Shown: positions 29,535 through 36,564 of the stretch, piece after piece | Layout of the letters: the number at the start of each line of letters is the position of its first letter | Numbering within the stretch: position 1 is the first letter of the stretch | IMG/VR virus record: IMGVR_UViG_3300020203_000008 | Location: 1 to 64,000 of that record | Reading direction: 5' to 3' (one strand) | Source: a virus | Length of the DNA: 64,000 bases | Made by a program: the position numbers and the translations under genes | The notes under the pieces: generated by a model | Seen by the model: the letters and a program-made list of their open reading frames with translations, nothing else | Databases searched by the model: none | What the model was told of the DNA's origin: nothing

Positions 29535-29804
29535 ATGAAGGTATGGATTGATCAATTACTATGCACTGGCGATGGACTATGTGTTGAGATAGCTCCTGCC
29601 GTGTTCTTCATGAATGATGATGGCTTGGCTTATGTGCGTGAAGATGGCGCATACTTTGAGACCACGCTAGAATATGATGAAGATGGAACTCCTCATTTCA
29701 AGATGGGTCGCGGACTGGCTCGCGTTCCCGATGAACTTCTTGAAGCTACCATCGAAGCCGCCGAGGAGTGTCCCGGCGAGTGCATCTTCATCGAGGGTGA
29801 TTAA
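29535..29804 (+). CDS. ferredoxin (3Fe-4S/4Fe-4S type)
   Basis: 89 aa from ATG 29535, three bases after tRNA-Leu(GAG). KVWIDQLLCTGDGLCVEIAP at the N-terminus and AAEECPGECIFIE at the C-terminus match the small actinobacterial ferredoxins that serve P450s and related oxidases. Cysteines at 10 and 16 and the CPGEC pair can bind the cluster. It is an electron carrier; no partner enzyme is visible nearby, so it probably works with a host protein or has a regulatory use. Confidence 0.8.
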   Translation: MKVWIDQLLCTGDGLCVEIAPAVFFMNDDGLAYVREDGAYFETTLEYDEDGTPHFKMGRGLARVPDELLEATIEAAEECPGECIFIEGD

Positions 29805-29899
29805 TGCCCAATTTTAAGGACACTTTCCTCACTGATCCTTCGAAGCAAATTCAGGGATGGCGTCGTAAAGGTATGATTTCTTTCGATGACAATGATTGA
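29804..29899 (+). CDS. 31-aa hypothetical peptide
   Basis: TAATG overlap with the ferredoxin stop. Product MPNFKDTFLTDPSKQIQGWR plus a short acidic end. Ends seven bases before tRNA-Arg(ACG). Confidence 0.45.
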   Translation: MPNFKDTFLTDPSKQIQGWRRKGMISFDDND

Positions 29900-29905
29900 A
29901 TTCTT

Positions 29906-29981
29906 GCCCACATAGCTCAGTCCGGACTAGAGCAACGGCCTACGAAGCCGTGTGTCGGGGGTTCAAATCCCTCTGTGGGTA
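29906..29981 (+). tRNA. tRNA-Arg(ACG)
   Basis: Acceptor GCCCACA/TGTGGGT, anticodon arm ACGGC-CTACGAA-GCCGT; A34 is normally converted to inosine in bacteria. Confidence 0.92.
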
Positions 29982-29985
29982 CTTT

Positions 29986-30058
29986 GGGGAGGCATGCAAC
30001 TGGGCATGCAGCTAGGATTCGCTACCTTAGCCATTTGAGTACCAGAGCATGCCTCCCC
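29986..30058 (+). ncRNA. 12-bp perfect arms enclosing 49 bases
   Basis: GGGGAGGCATGC and GCATGCCTCCCC pair perfectly directly after tRNA-Arg(ACG). The inside repeats GCATGC once more. A similar layout recurs at 33878-33935. Confidence 0.45.
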
Positions 30059-30081
30059 TGTTACTATGTCGTAGGAGGAAA

Positions 30082-30388
30082 AATGACAGACCGTTCAAAG
30101 TGGCGTCCAGGTCGTAATCTTGCAACTGGCAACGAGTGGAGTCGTGATCCACAGCGCATCGAGGTGGTAATCTCTAAACTTAGGAAAACATGGCATGCCT
30201 ATCCTCAATTCAGGTTGGGTCAGCTACTTGTGAATGCTCTCGGAGATAACGCTTTCTACGTTGAGGATGATGAGGCTGCGGATAGATTGGACCAACTCTT
30301 TGGTGAGCTGAACCAGATTGTTACCGGGAAACTCTTTGAGGAATTGATTGAGGAATTGGATGAAATTTCCGACAGCAAGCAGGTATGA
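30082..30388 (+). CDS. conserved hypothetical protein (RDPxRI...FYVEDDE type)
   Basis: 101 aa from ATG 30082 with TAGGAGG upstream. The pattern SRDPQRIEVVISKLRKTWHA, QFRLGQLLVNAL and NAFYVEDDEA matches a widespread family of short bacterial and phage proteins of unknown function (DUF1040-like, from memory). It is helical and acidic at the end. Confidence 0.7.
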
Positions 30389-30557
30389 GGGTTATAACCC
30401 TGACGACAAGGACTACAAGCGTCTTCGTCTTGCTTTCATGACGGCTTGCTGTAATGCTGGTCGTCGTGACATGGGTCTAGACCCCGTAGCTGCCGTAGAG
30501 ATGGATGGCGACAAGAAGGGGCGCACGCAACGCCCTTTACGTCAAATGAAAAAATAA
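30360..30557 (+). CDS. hypothetical protein
   Basis: 65 aa from ATG 30360, overlapping the previous gene by 29 bases. Basic and helical (DDKDYKRLRLAFMTACCNAG). Ends five bases before tRNA-Pro. Confidence 0.5.
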   Translation: MKFPTASRYEGYNPDDKDYKRLRLAFMTACCNAGRRDMGLDPVAAVEMDGDKKGRTQRPLRQMKK

Positions 30558-30561
30558 TCTA

Positions 30562-30637
30562 CCGGGTGTAGCTCAGTTTGGTCCAGAGCGCTGCGTTTGG
30601 GACGCAGAAGTCGGGGGTTCGAATCCCTCTACCCGGA
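30562..30637 (+). tRNA. tRNA-Pro(UGG)
   Basis: Acceptor CCGGGTG/TACCCGG, anticodon arm CTGCG-TTTGGGA-CGCAG, discriminator A. Confidence 0.92.
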
Positions 30638-30639
30638 CT

Positions 30640-31173
30640 ATGAAGTATTTCAAGAAAGATAAGAAGGGAAGAAACGTCTTCCACATGAGCGAGAAGCAGA
30701 AAGCATTGTTGAATGCTGACCTTTCCGTCATAAGGGCAAGGACCTGGAAGAAAGCTCTCAAGCAGTACCTAGAAGACCCGAAGGATTTCTACCGCGCTTG
30801 GAGATTCTGTACTGAGCACCCCGCTAACCAGCGGATTCTCAATAAAAAATGGATTGAATCCTGGTGGGAGCAGAACCACTCCCTGATGATCATGAAGGTT
30901 AACTCGGAAACGAAGCGCGTCGAGGACAACAAGCCGAACACAGAAACGAACATTTGGATCGAATGGGGTCCCTACATGGAGTCTTCAGAACTTCAGGAGC
31001 ACGAACGAGAGTTCCTGCCTCAGGGTATTAGTTCCCACGAACACCGTGTCGATACGGGTGGCAAGACTTTTGAGGAAGCAATCGTCAACATAGCTCACAA
31101 CATCTGGATGCTGTACCGCGACCAGAAGTCTGTATCCAATGATGCAGAACTGAAGAAGAAGGATCGCTGGTGA
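30640..31173 (+). CDS. hypothetical protein
   Basis: 177 aa starting two bases after tRNA-Pro. Charged, helical, with Trp-rich patches (FYRAWRFCTEHPANQRI, NIWIEWGPYMESSE) and an HEHRVDTGG turn. No ribosome site is visible because the leader is the tRNA. No family recognised. Confidence 0.65.
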   Translation: MKYFKKDKKGRNVFHMSEKQKALLNADLSVIRARTWKKALKQYLEDPKDFYRAWRFCTEHPANQRILNKKWIESWWEQNHSLMIMKVNSETKRVEDNKPNTETNIWIEWGPYMESSELQEHEREFLPQGISSHEHRVDTGGKTFEEAIVNIAHNIWMLYRDQKSVSNDAELKKKDRW

Positions 31174-31352
31174 ATCATTCTCTGAAACAGTTTGGCTGGT
31201 TCATCCGTTCTCTCGATGAGAACGGCAATCCTTGGGGTGACTGGCGTTGGCAGATTGACGAACCTCGGGCTAATCCTTCATTCGCAGAATGGCGTCCTGC
31301 CTTCGTGGGCGAAGAAGTACCTGATCGGCTAATCCACGTCACGGATTCCTAA
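31170..31352 (+). CDS. hypothetical protein
   Basis: 60 aa, GTGA overlap with the previous gene. Trp/Arg-rich (QFGWFIRSLDENGNPWGDWR), probably a small beta domain. Unknown. Confidence 0.55.
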   Translation: MNHSLKQFGWFIRSLDENGNPWGDWRWQIDEPRANPSFAEWRPAFVGEEVPDRLIHVTDS

Positions 31353-31353
31353 A

Positions 31354-31683
31354 ATGGAATACAGCAAATGGAAGTTCAGCTTCAAGGAAGGCGTATGGGG
31401 CCACGTCACCAGTCCACCCTCTGGCCGTTGGCTGGTGTGGGATGCTCCATGGACTGAGGATGTGCGTGCATACGGTTGCCCACAGAGATTCAAATACTTT
31501 GGAAAGAAGTGGCACTGGTCAATCGGGGCTAAGACACAATGTTATGACTGGAAACGCTCTGTTTGGAGTCGCGAATGGAAGCGATTCGTTGTCTCCCCCG
31601 CCAATCACAAAGAGCGTTTCATTAAGAAGTACGGTAAGGAAGCCCGATATGATTGGGAAACTGGTACAATCCTGCCTTCGTAG
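31354..31683 (+). CDS. Trp-rich hypothetical protein ending inside tRNA-Arg
   Basis: 109 aa with eleven or so Trp residues (FSFKEGVWGHVTSPPSGRWL). The TAG stop is tRNA-Arg(CCU) positions 8-10, so 5' processing of the tRNA would remove the last codons and the stop. Unknown function. Confidence 0.6.
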   Translation: MEYSKWKFSFKEGVWGHVTSPPSGRWLVWDAPWTEDVRAYGCPQRFKYFGKKWHWSIGAKTQCYDWKRSVWSREWKRFVVSPANHKERFIKKYGKEARYDWETGTILPS

Positions 31684-31746
31684 CTCAGTGGACAGAGCGG
31701 AACGGTCCTAACGTTCAAGTCGTAGGTTCGATTCCTACCGGGGGCA
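31674..31746 (+). tRNA. tRNA-Arg(CCU)
   Basis: Acceptor GCCTTCG/CGGGGGC, anticodon arm GAACG-GTCCTAA-CGTTC, T loop TTCGATT. Confidence 0.92.
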
Positions 31747-31747
31747 C

Positions 31748-32146
31748 ATGGCTAGAAACGGATATTATAAAGTCTCGTCAAATCGAGACAAATGGGAAGT
31801 CATGAGATCCAACACCGAACGGGACTGTTGGGGTACTGACATCCAGCTTAATGCGAGGGAGTCCCTTAATACGAGGGCTCCACTCTGTACGGGTAAGGTC
31901 GAACCGGGTTCCCTCTATGTTAGGCGACCTGACTCACGAATCCAACGTGCGGGCAATCCGACACCTTACGACTGGTGTGTCTGCATGTGGTGTGCAACCC
32001 ACTATCATAGTGACATCCTCGAAGGGGACTTCCTGGAATGGATTGCCCTCTCGCAGGAAGAAATAGAACTCACTAAAGAACGTGCTCAAAATACCGTAAA
32101 GGAACTGGTTAATCTTGGGGTGCCAGGCGGGGCCTGGTCAATCTAG
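31748..32146 (+). CDS. hypothetical protein
   Basis: 132 aa starting one base after tRNA-Arg(CCU). Contains LCTGKVEPGSLYVRRPDSRI and CVCMWCATHY, a possible zinc site with HNH-like outline but without the HNH core. Function unknown. Confidence 0.6.
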   Translation: MARNGYYKVSSNRDKWEVMRSNTERDCWGTDIQLNARESLNTRAPLCTGKVEPGSLYVRRPDSRIQRAGNPTPYDWCVCMWCATHYHSDILEGDFLEWIALSQEEIELTKERAQNTVKELVNLGVPGGAWSI

Positions 32147-32150
32147 TGTA

Positions 32151-32390
32151 ATGCTAGATAAGCACGGCGAGAGAAGATACATTCGCTTTGACGAGTATGA
32201 ATATTATGAACTTGGCAAGTGTCGTCGCTGTAGTTTGGAAGTAGACGTACTTAATCTTGACGTTGAGATCGAAGCTGCTTACATGATCTGCGATAGCTGT
32301 GTTGACGAAATCGAAGTTGCAGATAATGTTAAGGACATTCAGGACTTCTGGGCGTTTAGAGCTGAACTAAAAAACCGTTATTCTAGGTAG
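32151..32390 (+). CDS. zinc-ribbon protein ending inside tRNA-Ser
   Basis: 79 aa from ATG 32151 with CRRCSLEVDV and ICDSCVDE, a two-knuckle ribbon in an acidic protein. Its TAG stop is bases 4-6 of tRNA-Ser(CGA). Confidence 0.6.
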   Translation: MLDKHGERRYIRFDEYEYYELGKCRRCSLEVDVLNLDVEIEAAYMICDSCVDEIEVADNVKDIQDFWAFRAELKNRYSR

Positions 32391-32467
32391 GTCCGGCATT
32401 GGAGCGCCAAGCAGTTTCGAAAACTGTGGACCGTAATAGGTCTGGGGGTTCGATTCCCTCCCCTACC
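32385..32467 (+). tRNA. tRNA-Ser(CGA)
   Basis: Anticodon loop TTCGAAA, long variable arm GACC/GGTC, acceptor GGTAGGT/CCCTACC with one mismatch at 7-66, discriminator G. Confidence 0.88.
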
Positions 32468-32526
32468 GCTCGATGGTCGTTATAATGACCATGAAACCCC
32501 TTTAGAGAAAGTATATTTTCCATCCG

Positions 32527-32609
32527 GGAAGCTGCCAGGGAATGGTCCCTAACCAGGTTTGAACCCTGGGGTACGGTAAAACGTAGGCGTTCGATCCGTC
32601 CAGTTTCCG
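32527..32609 (+). tRNA. tRNA-Ser(UGA)
   Basis: Acceptor GGAAGCT/AGTTTCC, anticodon arm CCAGG-TTTGAAC-CCTGG, long variable arm TACG/CGTA, discriminator G. Confidence 0.88.
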
Positions 32610-32662
32610 CTTCTGACTTCTGCTTTATTACGCAATATGCAAGGATATGATAAACTTTATAA

Positions 32663-33469
32663 ATGGCGTTGACTGTCGGTTCACTGTTCTCGGGCATCGG
32701 TGGTATTGATCTTGGGCTTGAGCGAGCCGGTATGGAAGTCAAATGGCAATCTGAGATTGATGCTTACTGCTCCAAGGTCTTAGCCAAGAAATGGCCTGAG
32801 GTTACCAATTATGGGGATATCACACAGATTGATTGGAGCGAAGTAGAAAATGTCGATGTCATCTGCGGGGGATTCCCCTGTCAGCCATTCAGCGTCGCGG
32901 GGAAGAAACTCGGAACCGCCGATAAACGGTGGCTCTGGCCAGAATTTCATAATGCCATTTGCGAGTTACGACCAAGGTTCGTCCTCGTGGAAAACGTTCC
33001 GGGCCTCCTTATGGGGGGAGGAATCAATACCGTTCTCGGGGACTTGGCCGAAGTCGGGTACGATGCTGAATGGGAAACTATTCCAGCGGCAGCCTTTGGT
33101 GCCCCGCACCTCCGTTACCGGATCTTCCTCCTTGCCTACTCCCAGCGCAACGAGTTACGGATCAAATCAGGGCGGAGCGATGGGGAGGACAGGACCGGTA
33201 CGTATGAGCCTGAATACGATGGCCAGCAAGGGTCTATGGCCGACTCCGATAGCTCGGGATTCTCGGTCTTTCAAGGGCGCTATGCGGTCGAAGAACTCAG
33301 AAGGATCCGAGCCTCTTATAATAATGGTTGGTGGGCCGTTGAACCCGACGTGGGTCGAGTGGCTCATGGGGTTCCCAAGCGGGTGGACCGACTTAAAAGC
33401 CTCGGAAACGCCGTAGTTCCTCAAATGGCTGAATGGGTTGGCCGCTGCGTAGTGAAAGCGTTTGGGTAG
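32663..33469 (+). CDS. DNA cytosine-5 methyltransferase
   Basis: 268 aa with the C5-methyltransferase motifs: LFSGIGGIDLG (I, SAM), CGGFPCQPFS (IV, catalytic Cys), ENVPGLL (VI), RYRIFLLA (VIII) and LGNAVVPQMAEW (X). The target-recognition region between VIII and X is short, about 70 residues. It probably methylates phage DNA against host restriction; no partner endonuclease is visible. The TAG stop lies in bases 3-5 of tRNA-Ser(GGA), and a second long frame overlaps the gene (32850-33416). Confidence 0.88.
   Translation: MALTVGSLFSGIGGIDLGLERAGMEVKWQSEIDAYCSKVLAKKWPEVTNYGDITQIDWSEVENVDVICGGFPCQPFSVAGKKLGTADKRWLWPEFHNAICELRPRFVLVENVPGLLMGGGINTVLGDLAEVGYDAEWETIPAAAFGAPHLRYRIFLLAYSQRNELRIKSGRSDGEDRTGTYEPEYDGQQGSMADSDSSGFSVFQGRYAVEELRRIRASYNNGWWAVEPDVGRVAHGVPKRVDRLKSLGNAVVPQMAEWVGRCVVKAFG
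32850..33416 (+). CDS. overlapping frame resembling the variable region of phage DNA methylases
   Basis: In the +1 frame relative to the methyltransferase, 188 codons stay open. The product contains SSSWKTFRASLWGEESI, FSGTWPKSGTMLNGK, LPTPSATSYGSNQ and GGPLNPTWVEWLMGFPSGW, phrases I associate with the specificity part of other phage cytosine methylases. Either this is a separately translated or frameshift-linked domain, or a remnant of a frame switch. No ribosome site precedes the ATG. Confidence 0.35.
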   Translation: MSMSSAGDSPVSHSASRGRNSEPPINGGSGQNFIMPFASYDQGSSSWKTFRASLWGEESIPFSGTWPKSGTMLNGKLFQRQPLVPRTSVTGSSSLPTPSATSYGSNQGGAMGRTGPVRMSLNTMASKGLWPTPIARDSRSFKGAMRSKNSEGSEPLIIMVGGPLNPTWVEWLMGFPSGWTDLKASETP

Positions 33470-33546
33470 ATATCCGAATGGTTAGGAACCTCATTGGAAA
33501 TGAGGCGCGGTGAAAACCGTTGCGGGTTCGATCCCCGTGTCTACCG
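33465..33546 (+). tRNA. tRNA-Ser(GGA)
   Basis: Acceptor GGTAGAT/GTCTACC, anticodon arm CCTCA-TTGGAAA-TGAGG, variable arm CGGT/ACCG, discriminator G. Confidence 0.9.
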
Positions 33547-33566
33547 CTTGAGTGCTATAATGTTAA

Positions 33567-33845
33567 ATGCCTTATATTAAGAATTATCCGAAGAGGGAAA
33601 AGTTTGAGCAGTGGCTCGCTATCCTTCCATATGTCGAGTCCAAGGGTGAACTCACGTATCTGATAGATATGCTAATGATCAGATACATTCGAGACAATCC
33701 TGAGGGTCTTCGCTATCAAACTTCCTCGGATGCGATGGCAGCCTGTCGGGATGCCGAGTCTGAATGGCAGCAGCAGGTTCATCGACCCTATGAGGATTCG
33801 AAGATCACAGAAGAGACCGATCTGCCTTGGCCAAAATTCGGTTGA
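33567..33845 (+). CDS. conserved hypothetical protein (PYEDSKI family)
   Basis: 92 aa starting MPYIKNYPKREKFEQWL, with GELTYLIDMLMIRYI and VHRPYEDSKITE. This order (MPYI, GELxY, RPYEDxKI) is shared by short proteins of many phages and bacteria with no known function (DUF6899-like, from memory). Confidence 0.7.
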   Translation: MPYIKNYPKREKFEQWLAILPYVESKGELTYLIDMLMIRYIRDNPEGLRYQTSSDAMAACRDAESEWQQQVHRPYEDSKITEETDLPWPKFG

Positions 33846-33877
33846 CGGTCAACGACTGATCACATAGAGTTGCCATT

Positions 33878-33935
33878 GAAGGCAGGAGGAAGCGGACTTG
33901 GTAATTGCCATTGACCTGCGGGGCCTCCTGCCTTC
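33878..33935 (+). ncRNA. 12-bp perfect arms enclosing 34 bases
   Basis: GAAGGCAGGAGG and CCTCCTGCCTTC pair perfectly between a gene and tRNA-Thr(CGU). Same plan as 29986-30058. May be a terminator, processing signal or small RNA. Confidence 0.45.
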
Positions 33936-33940
33936 ATTAT

Positions 33941-34012
33941 GCCTCCGTAGTGCTAATGGCAACACGATTCTTTCGTAAAGAATAATCCGAGGTTCGACTC
34001 CTCGCGGGGGCT
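33941..34012 (+). tRNA. tRNA-Thr(CGU)
   Basis: Acceptor GCCTCCG/CGGGGGC, anticodon arm ATTCT-TTCGTAA-AGAAT, discriminator T. The encoded CCA (34013-34015) shares its A with the ATG of the next gene. Confidence 0.92.
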
Positions 34013-34014
34013 CC

Positions 34015-34410
34015 ATGGAACCAACGCCTGTATCTTCTTCTGCCCTAAACCCTCAGGATTTCGAGATACGTAAGAGTGATAATTCATTCGCATTGGACCG
34101 TAAATCCTATACTAGGGTTATTTACCGGCCTACAAATAAGATGCTCTTAGAGTTCATAGGCGACAAGAAGGTCGTTGTGTGTTACTCGGTACTGAACGGG
34201 GATAAGATTGCCATTGAACGGTATAGCACCATTCTCTGGAGTAGGACTCAACCTGACAAAATTAAGGAAGAAGTTCTACGGCTCGTTGCGACCTTTCTAA
34301 TCTGTCCTTATTGTCATAAAAATTGGGGACCGATCTGCAACATCTGTGCTGACGAGAAAGCCGATGAAGTCGTTCGTACATACTTACAGTTGAAGAGAGG
34401 TTTCAGATGA
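34015..34410 (+). CDS. zinc-ribbon hypothetical protein
   Basis: 131 aa. A beta-rich N-terminal two thirds (SYTRVIYRPTNKMLLEFIG) is followed by CPYCHKNWGPICNICADE, a compact four-Cys zinc site. The start codon overlaps the CCA end of tRNA-Thr, so tRNA maturation and translation of this gene compete on one transcript. Confidence 0.65.
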   Translation: MEPTPVSSSALNPQDFEIRKSDNSFALDRKSYTRVIYRPTNKMLLEFIGDKKVVVCYSVLNGDKIAIERYSTILWSRTQPDKIKEEVLRLVATFLICPYCHKNWGPICNICADEKADEVVRTYLQLKRGFR

Positions 34411-34661
34411 TGCCTGACACAACGAACCCAGAACTTCAACAATTAATCTCCGGGCTCATGGCAGCCCAAAGGGGCCAATACTTTCCTCGAACGAGTGAAC
34501 GGAATTGGCCGGTAGCTGAGGACAAGATCAAATCCCTGGAGCTTAAGGTAGCGAAACTGGAATTTCTGATTGCTAAACTGATGGAAGGTTCGATCGATCC
34601 AGAAACCATTGAGGCTACCCGTGAGGGATGGTACCTAGTCCAGATTGTCGGTGAGACTTAA
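34407..34661 (+). CDS. helical hypothetical protein
   Basis: 84 aa with a coiled-coil segment (EDKIKSLELKVAKLEFLIAK). ATGA overlap with the previous gene. Last forward gene before the reverse operon. Confidence 0.55.
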   Translation: MMPDTTNPELQQLISGLMAAQRGQYFPRTSERNWPVAEDKIKSLELKVAKLEFLIAKLMEGSIDPETIEATREGWYLVQIVGET

Positions 34662-34766
34662 GTCACTGAGAAACTTCAGTGTTGGCATGTTTAGGACGAT
34701 TACTGGTGTGGTAAAGTGGTCATCAAGCTTCCACCCCCAAGTTCTGGGTTTGGTGGAGAGACAGAA

Positions 34767-34792
34767 GCTGGGCGGGCAGATCCCCGCCCAGC
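34767..34792. terminator. terminator between convergent operons
   Basis: GCTGGGCGGG pairs with CCCGCCCAGC around CAGATC, followed by a T-rich stretch from 34795 (CTCATTTTT). It lies between forward gene 34407 and the 3' end of the reverse operon. Confidence 0.65.
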
Positions 34793-34796
34793 AGTC

Positions 34797-34985
34797 TCAT
34801 TTTTGGGCTGGGAATTTTCGTTGCGACCAGAGTGAGACGCGATTCTGCATTCGGCTGAGCTTCACAGTCACTGCACACAGCGGACCTAATAGCAGCTTTC
34901 TTACTGCTCGTGCCTGCCAAGGACGTTGGAATGCGTACTCAGTCTGTTTGGCTTGCTCGCCGTAGGTGTGGACATCGCTACTCAT
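34797..34985 (-). CDS. basic hypothetical protein
   Basis: 62 aa, Arg/Lys/Gln-rich, starting in an eight-base overlap with the upstream gene's end. A different reverse frame over the same bases contains a CSDC pair, so the assignment is weak. Confidence 0.3.
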   Translation of the reverse strand: MSSDVHTYGEQAKQTEYAFQRPWQARAVRKLLLGPLCAVTVKLSRMQNRVSLWSQRKFPAQK

Positions 34986-35247
34986 TTGGTCCCCGTACTA
35001 TTCTGTAGCCGTTCTCAACCATCCACAGCGATAGCAGTTTGAGAGTGGCGTGGACTACGGACTGGTCATGGGCTCCAGATAGCTCTGGCTCCCCCAGGAT
35101 TGCCAGCACAGCTTCTTGTGGGATGATCTGATCTAGTTGTGCCACTTTATCCGCTCCTCCGTTCCAGGCGGGCTGCATCTTCTTTACGAGCATATGTAAG
35201 ATAGGATGATTCGACATCATCCCTTTGCCTCTAGATCCGTCTAGCAT
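34978..35247 (-). CDS. hypothetical protein
   Basis: 89 aa, helical (DQSVVHATLKLLSLWMVENG). Overlaps its operon neighbours by eight and seven bases. No family recognised. Confidence 0.5.
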   Translation of the reverse strand: MLDGSRGKGMMSNHPILHMLVKKMQPAWNGGADKVAQLDQIIPQEAVLAILGEPELSGAHDQSVVHATLKLLSLWMVENGYRIVRGPNE

Positions 35248-35486
35248 GAAAACTCTTTAGGATCCTTGATGCAGTAGATCCCGACGTTGTTCTTCTTCGC
35301 TTTGATCTTCTTGATACGGCCCTCTTGGGAGAGATCGGTCATCGCTAAGCTCATGGTCGCATTCGTAACCCGGAACTCATGGGCTACTTCCGTTTGGTAA
35401 ACTTCAGTTAAATGCTGATGTGAGTCTTTAGCCCTACGCCAGAGGTACTCGTGCAGGATCTCCCGATCTAGCTTGCGACCCTGCAT
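35241..35486 (-). CDS. winged-helix-like DNA-binding protein
   Basis: 81 aa. YQTEVAHEFRVTNATMSLAM followed by DLSQEGRIKKIKAKKNNVGI has the outline of a winged helix: recognition helix then a basic wing. It is the fifth gene of the reverse operon and could regulate it. Overlaps both neighbours by a base or more. Confidence 0.6.
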   Translation of the reverse strand: MQGRKLDREILHEYLWRRAKDSHQHLTEVYQTEVAHEFRVTNATMSLAMTDLSQEGRIKKIKAKKNNVGIYCIKDPKEFSC

Positions 35487-36094
35487 TAGAACGGTTGCCT
35501 TGTTGCTCTGAACTGATCGTGGTCTCTTGTCCAGGCATCTCGTTCTTGTTCTGACATATTACGAAGCCTCTTGCGGTTCTTGATCGTCATAATTGCCCAT
35601 TCGTCAGCGCACCTGTCGCAAACAAAGTGCCCATCCGGAATCCCTTCTTCTAGAATGGGACTTGCTTGAAAACGTGGAACGCTATAATCACAGAACTTAC
35701 ATTCCCGCCATCTAGGACTTTTCCTGCATGGATCGCAAATGTATGCCCAGATTCCACGTTGGTTTGGGTAAGCAGGATGTAGACGTGTGAGTACTTCTTC
35801 TTTGCAGTCGAGACAGATGATTTTAGGTTTTTTGGCCCAAAGATTGGGCTCATCGAAGTAGTTGTGGAAACAAGCCATATGAAAGTATTGGCGCATGGTG
35901 AATATCTGCCCACCTTTTTTAGGCTTTATAGTTCTGCCTGTTCCATACATGACAACCATCCGACGCTCACCTTTTATGATTCGGTGATGACAGATGCTGC
36001 ACGAACACATTCTTCGAACGTCGTCAGAAAAGATTGTGAAACTAGCATGAGGTAGTGGCAGGGCTCTGATGTTCCAATGACGAGGTTTATGCAC
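35486..36094 (-). CDS. multi-zinc-ribbon protein
   Basis: 202 aa with at least five Cys pairs: CSICHH, CLDC, CDPC, CKFC and CDRC, plus HMACFH. Spacing suggests two or three zinc ribbons in series, as in PARP-type or recombination-associated nucleic-acid binders. The C-terminus is basic. It follows HU in the operon with an eight-base overlap. Likely DNA/RNA binding; no enzyme motif. Confidence 0.65.
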   Translation of the reverse strand: MHKPRHWNIRALPLPHASFTIFSDDVRRMCSCSICHHRIIKGERRMVVMYGTGRTIKPKKGGQIFTMRQYFHMACFHNYFDEPNLWAKKPKIICLDCKEEVLTRLHPAYPNQRGIWAYICDPCRKSPRWRECKFCDYSVPRFQASPILEEGIPDGHFVCDRCADEWAIMTIKNRKRLRNMSEQERDAWTRDHDQFRATRQPF

Positions 36095-36365
36095 GGTTCA
36101 TCCTGTTCTTAAAAGCGGGGGCTGCGAGAAAGGCTACGGCTTTTTTCGAAGGGACTTTCACTTCTTCACGAGTTTTAGGATTTACCCGAACTACTTCTTG
36201 GCGTTGTCGAGGTACGAATCTTCCGAAGTTGGGGATAGTGACCGATTCACCACAGGCCAGGCTCAGTTGGATCGTCGCCAGGATCGTGTCCAGGATCTCC
36301 TCCACTTTCGGATTCGCTATTCCGGTTGCGTCTACGGCTACCTGGATAAGGTCTGAGCGATTCAT
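36087..36365 (-). CDS. HU/IHF-family DNA-binding protein
   Basis: 92 aa, the normal HU length. MNRSDLIQVAVDATGIANPK and VTIPNFGRFVPRQRQEVVR, then NPKTREEVKVPSKKAVAFLA match the HU fold, including the beta-arm region that bends DNA. It could compact or remodel phage DNA or assist replication and packaging. Confidence 0.88.
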   Translation of the reverse strand: MNRSDLIQVAVDATGIANPKVEEILDTILATIQLSLACGESVTIPNFGRFVPRQRQEVVRVNPKTREEVKVPSKKAVAFLAAPAFKNRMNRA

Positions 36366-36564
36366 CCTTCTCCTGAATGGGGGAGATGACTCCTACGGCG
36401 TCGAAGTCTGCTTGCTCTGCTGGTCTTAAATTAATTCCACAAGCGGGACAGAAGTAGTTGTAGATCTGGGATGGCAGAGCCACCCACCATGTACACCAGC
36501 ATCGCCCGCGGATCGTTCCGGGTGGTAGTGGTTCTAAAGTTTCCTGCTGCTGCTCGCCGCTCAC
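36247..36564 (-). CDS. zinc-site protein overlapping HU
   Basis: 105 aa from GTG 36564. Cysteines occur as CWC (residues 22-24) and CPAC (about 39-42), typical of a small zinc ribbon. The acidic C-terminal third (SESESGGDPGHDPGDDPTE) is read over the start of HU in another frame, an unusual 119-base overlap. GTGA overlap with the upstream gene supports the start. Confidence 0.5.
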   Translation of the reverse strand: MSGEQQQETLEPLPPGTIRGRCWCTWWVALPSQIYNYFCPACGINLRPAEQADFDAVGVISPIQEKDESLRPYPGSRRRNRNSESESGGDPGHDPGDDPTEPGLW

